From a virus, in IMG/VR virus record IMGVR_UViG_3300048121_000202, positions 1 through 37,532 of that record: a DNA stretch of 37,532 bases, one strand, 5' to 3'. Positions within the stretch are counted from its first letter, which is position 1. The number at the start of each line of letters is the position of its first letter. Positions 36,916 to 37,532 of this stretch are shown piece after piece. Below the pieces are notes generated by a model. It was not told where the DNA came from. It did not search any database and saw nothing but the letters and a program-made list of their open reading frames with translations. The position numbers and the translations under genes were made by a program.

Positions 36916-37532
36916 TTATGAAGTTGTTAAATCTGCGACTATACCGTGAGCAGCTTCGTTGCTCATTTCTAATCCATATTCTGTCACAATCATTTTAGTT
37001 TGTGCATCACCTACAGTAGCGATATCAACTGTTTTAAAGTCTCTTAAGAAAGAAACTTTAGCATAGTCTGGATCAACTAATAATAGTGATCTTTCTCTAC
37101 TGAAGTTAGATGGAACGATTTTTAACTCACCAAAGTCTGAAGCATAAATAGAAACAGAAGCCTCTACTGTGTTTGCATCAACCATTTGTCTAGCTGAACT
37201 TCTACCTGTGAAACCAGATATTTTCTGCTTGTTTACAGGGCCACAGATTGCCATTGAAGGCTCTCCACCGTTTGTGAAACAAGATTGTAATACTGCTTTA
37301 AGTAAAGTTTCAGTTAAAGCTCTTTGAGTTCCGTCTGTTGGAGCTGTACCACCACCAGTAGGTGCGCCTGCTGCTGCTTTACTGTAATTGGATTTTATCC
37401 AAGACTCAAAGCCACCAGTTTTTCTAGCTGTTGTTGCGTTACCAGTTGTTTTACCACCATTTTGACAGAGAGCTGTTTCCATGTCTCTTTTCAATGCTTT
37501 AGCCATAATAGCTAATTGATGAGCCATTTCTG
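36916..37532 (-). CDS. Major capsid protein, C-terminal part (partial copy)
   Basis: This is the second copy of the capsid gene (complete at 3007-3948), cut by the window end. Residues from about 110 to 313 are present; the start would lie 325 nt beyond the window. It is not a broken gene. Confidence 0.95.
   Translation of the reverse strand, partial: EMAHQLAIMAKALKRDMETALCQNGGKTTGNATTARKTGGFESWIKSNYSKAAAGAPTGGGTAPTDGTQRALTETLLKAVLQSCFTNGGEPSMAICGPVNKQKISGFTGRSSARQMVDANTVEASVSIYASDFGELKIVPSNFSRERSLLLVDPDYAKVSFLRDFKTVDIATVGDAQTKMIVTEYGLEMSNEAAHGIVADLTTS

Larger units (their letters stand above)
33910..37532. repeat. Terminal direct repeat, right copy
   Basis: This is the second copy of 1-3623, offset 33909. 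It contains the 5' 945 nt of the tail fibre gene, four complete small genes, the post-capsid hairpin and the 3' two-thirds of the capsid gene. See the left-copy entry for interpretation. Confidence 0.97.

Noticed and set aside
34868-37532. Real gene duplication of capsid, adaptor and fibre-region genes
   Set aside because: The copies are identical at a constant offset and both end mid-gene at the window edges, which is what a circular or terminally redundant genome gives.

Overview
The window is a complete, AT-rich genome of a temperate, probably short-tailed (podovirus-like) double-stranded DNA phage, read through slightly more than one genome length. Bases 1-3623 reappear as 33910-37532 at a constant offset of 33909. 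The unit genome is therefore 33,909 bp and either circular or circularly permuted with terminal redundancy. Genes in the two end regions are one locus seen twice. A podovirus morphology is inferred from a portal, adaptor and nozzle set, three large internal-virion-like proteins, and the absence of any sheath, tail tube or tape-measure gene. The major capsid protein and adaptor look like the SU10 families. The host is probably a low-GC bacterium. Base composition, the gene set and the tRNA-Glu fragment would fit an aquatic alphaproteobacterium such as SAR11, but that is inference.

Minus-strand late block. Transcription runs from about 12.96 kb down to base 1, then wraps from 34.85 kb down to 25.04 kb. 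The order is: small terminase, a 29-residue membrane peptide, large terminase, portal, a string of tiny basic proteins, the lysis cassette (holin, M15 endolysin, membrane/coiled-coil protein), a 423-residue disordered protein, scaffold, capsid, adaptor, a Gp80-like protein, a protein of eight 20-residue repeats, a tail fibre with an S74 chaperone, nozzle, a T7 gp13-like protein, three internal virion/ejection proteins, and a PD-(D/E)XK nuclease.

Integration locus (23.7-25.5 kb). A 359-residue tyrosine integrase sits beside a perfect 38-nt 5' half of a tRNA-Glu(UUC) gene, which is the probable attP core. Repeated GTCGAC-like motifs flank it on both sides. Because the phage carries the 5' half rather than the 3' half, integration should exchange promoters between the host tRNA gene and the phage genes.

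Replication and recombination block (minus strand, 23.3 to 16.0 kb). It holds an excisionase-like HTH protein, a Holliday-junction-resolvase-like nuclease, a Cas4/RecB-like DUF2800 nuclease, a Sak4-like ATPase, a DUF669 ssDNA-binding protein with an SSB-type tail, a small Cys-rich protein, a Toprim primase-helicase, a C5 cytosine methyltransferase, three 23-bp iteron-like repeats, and two winged-helix proteins. DUF3310 (23.47 kb) is encoded on the plus strand.

Plus-strand block (13.1-15.93 kb). Thirteen very small, mostly overlapping genes follow a strong sigma70-like promoter. All but one zinc ribbon are unrecognised, and two are 28-29-residue membrane peptides. This is the likely early or host-takeover operon. 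It ends at a long stem-loop facing the winged-helix genes. No phage RNA polymerase and no CI-like repressor was recognised.
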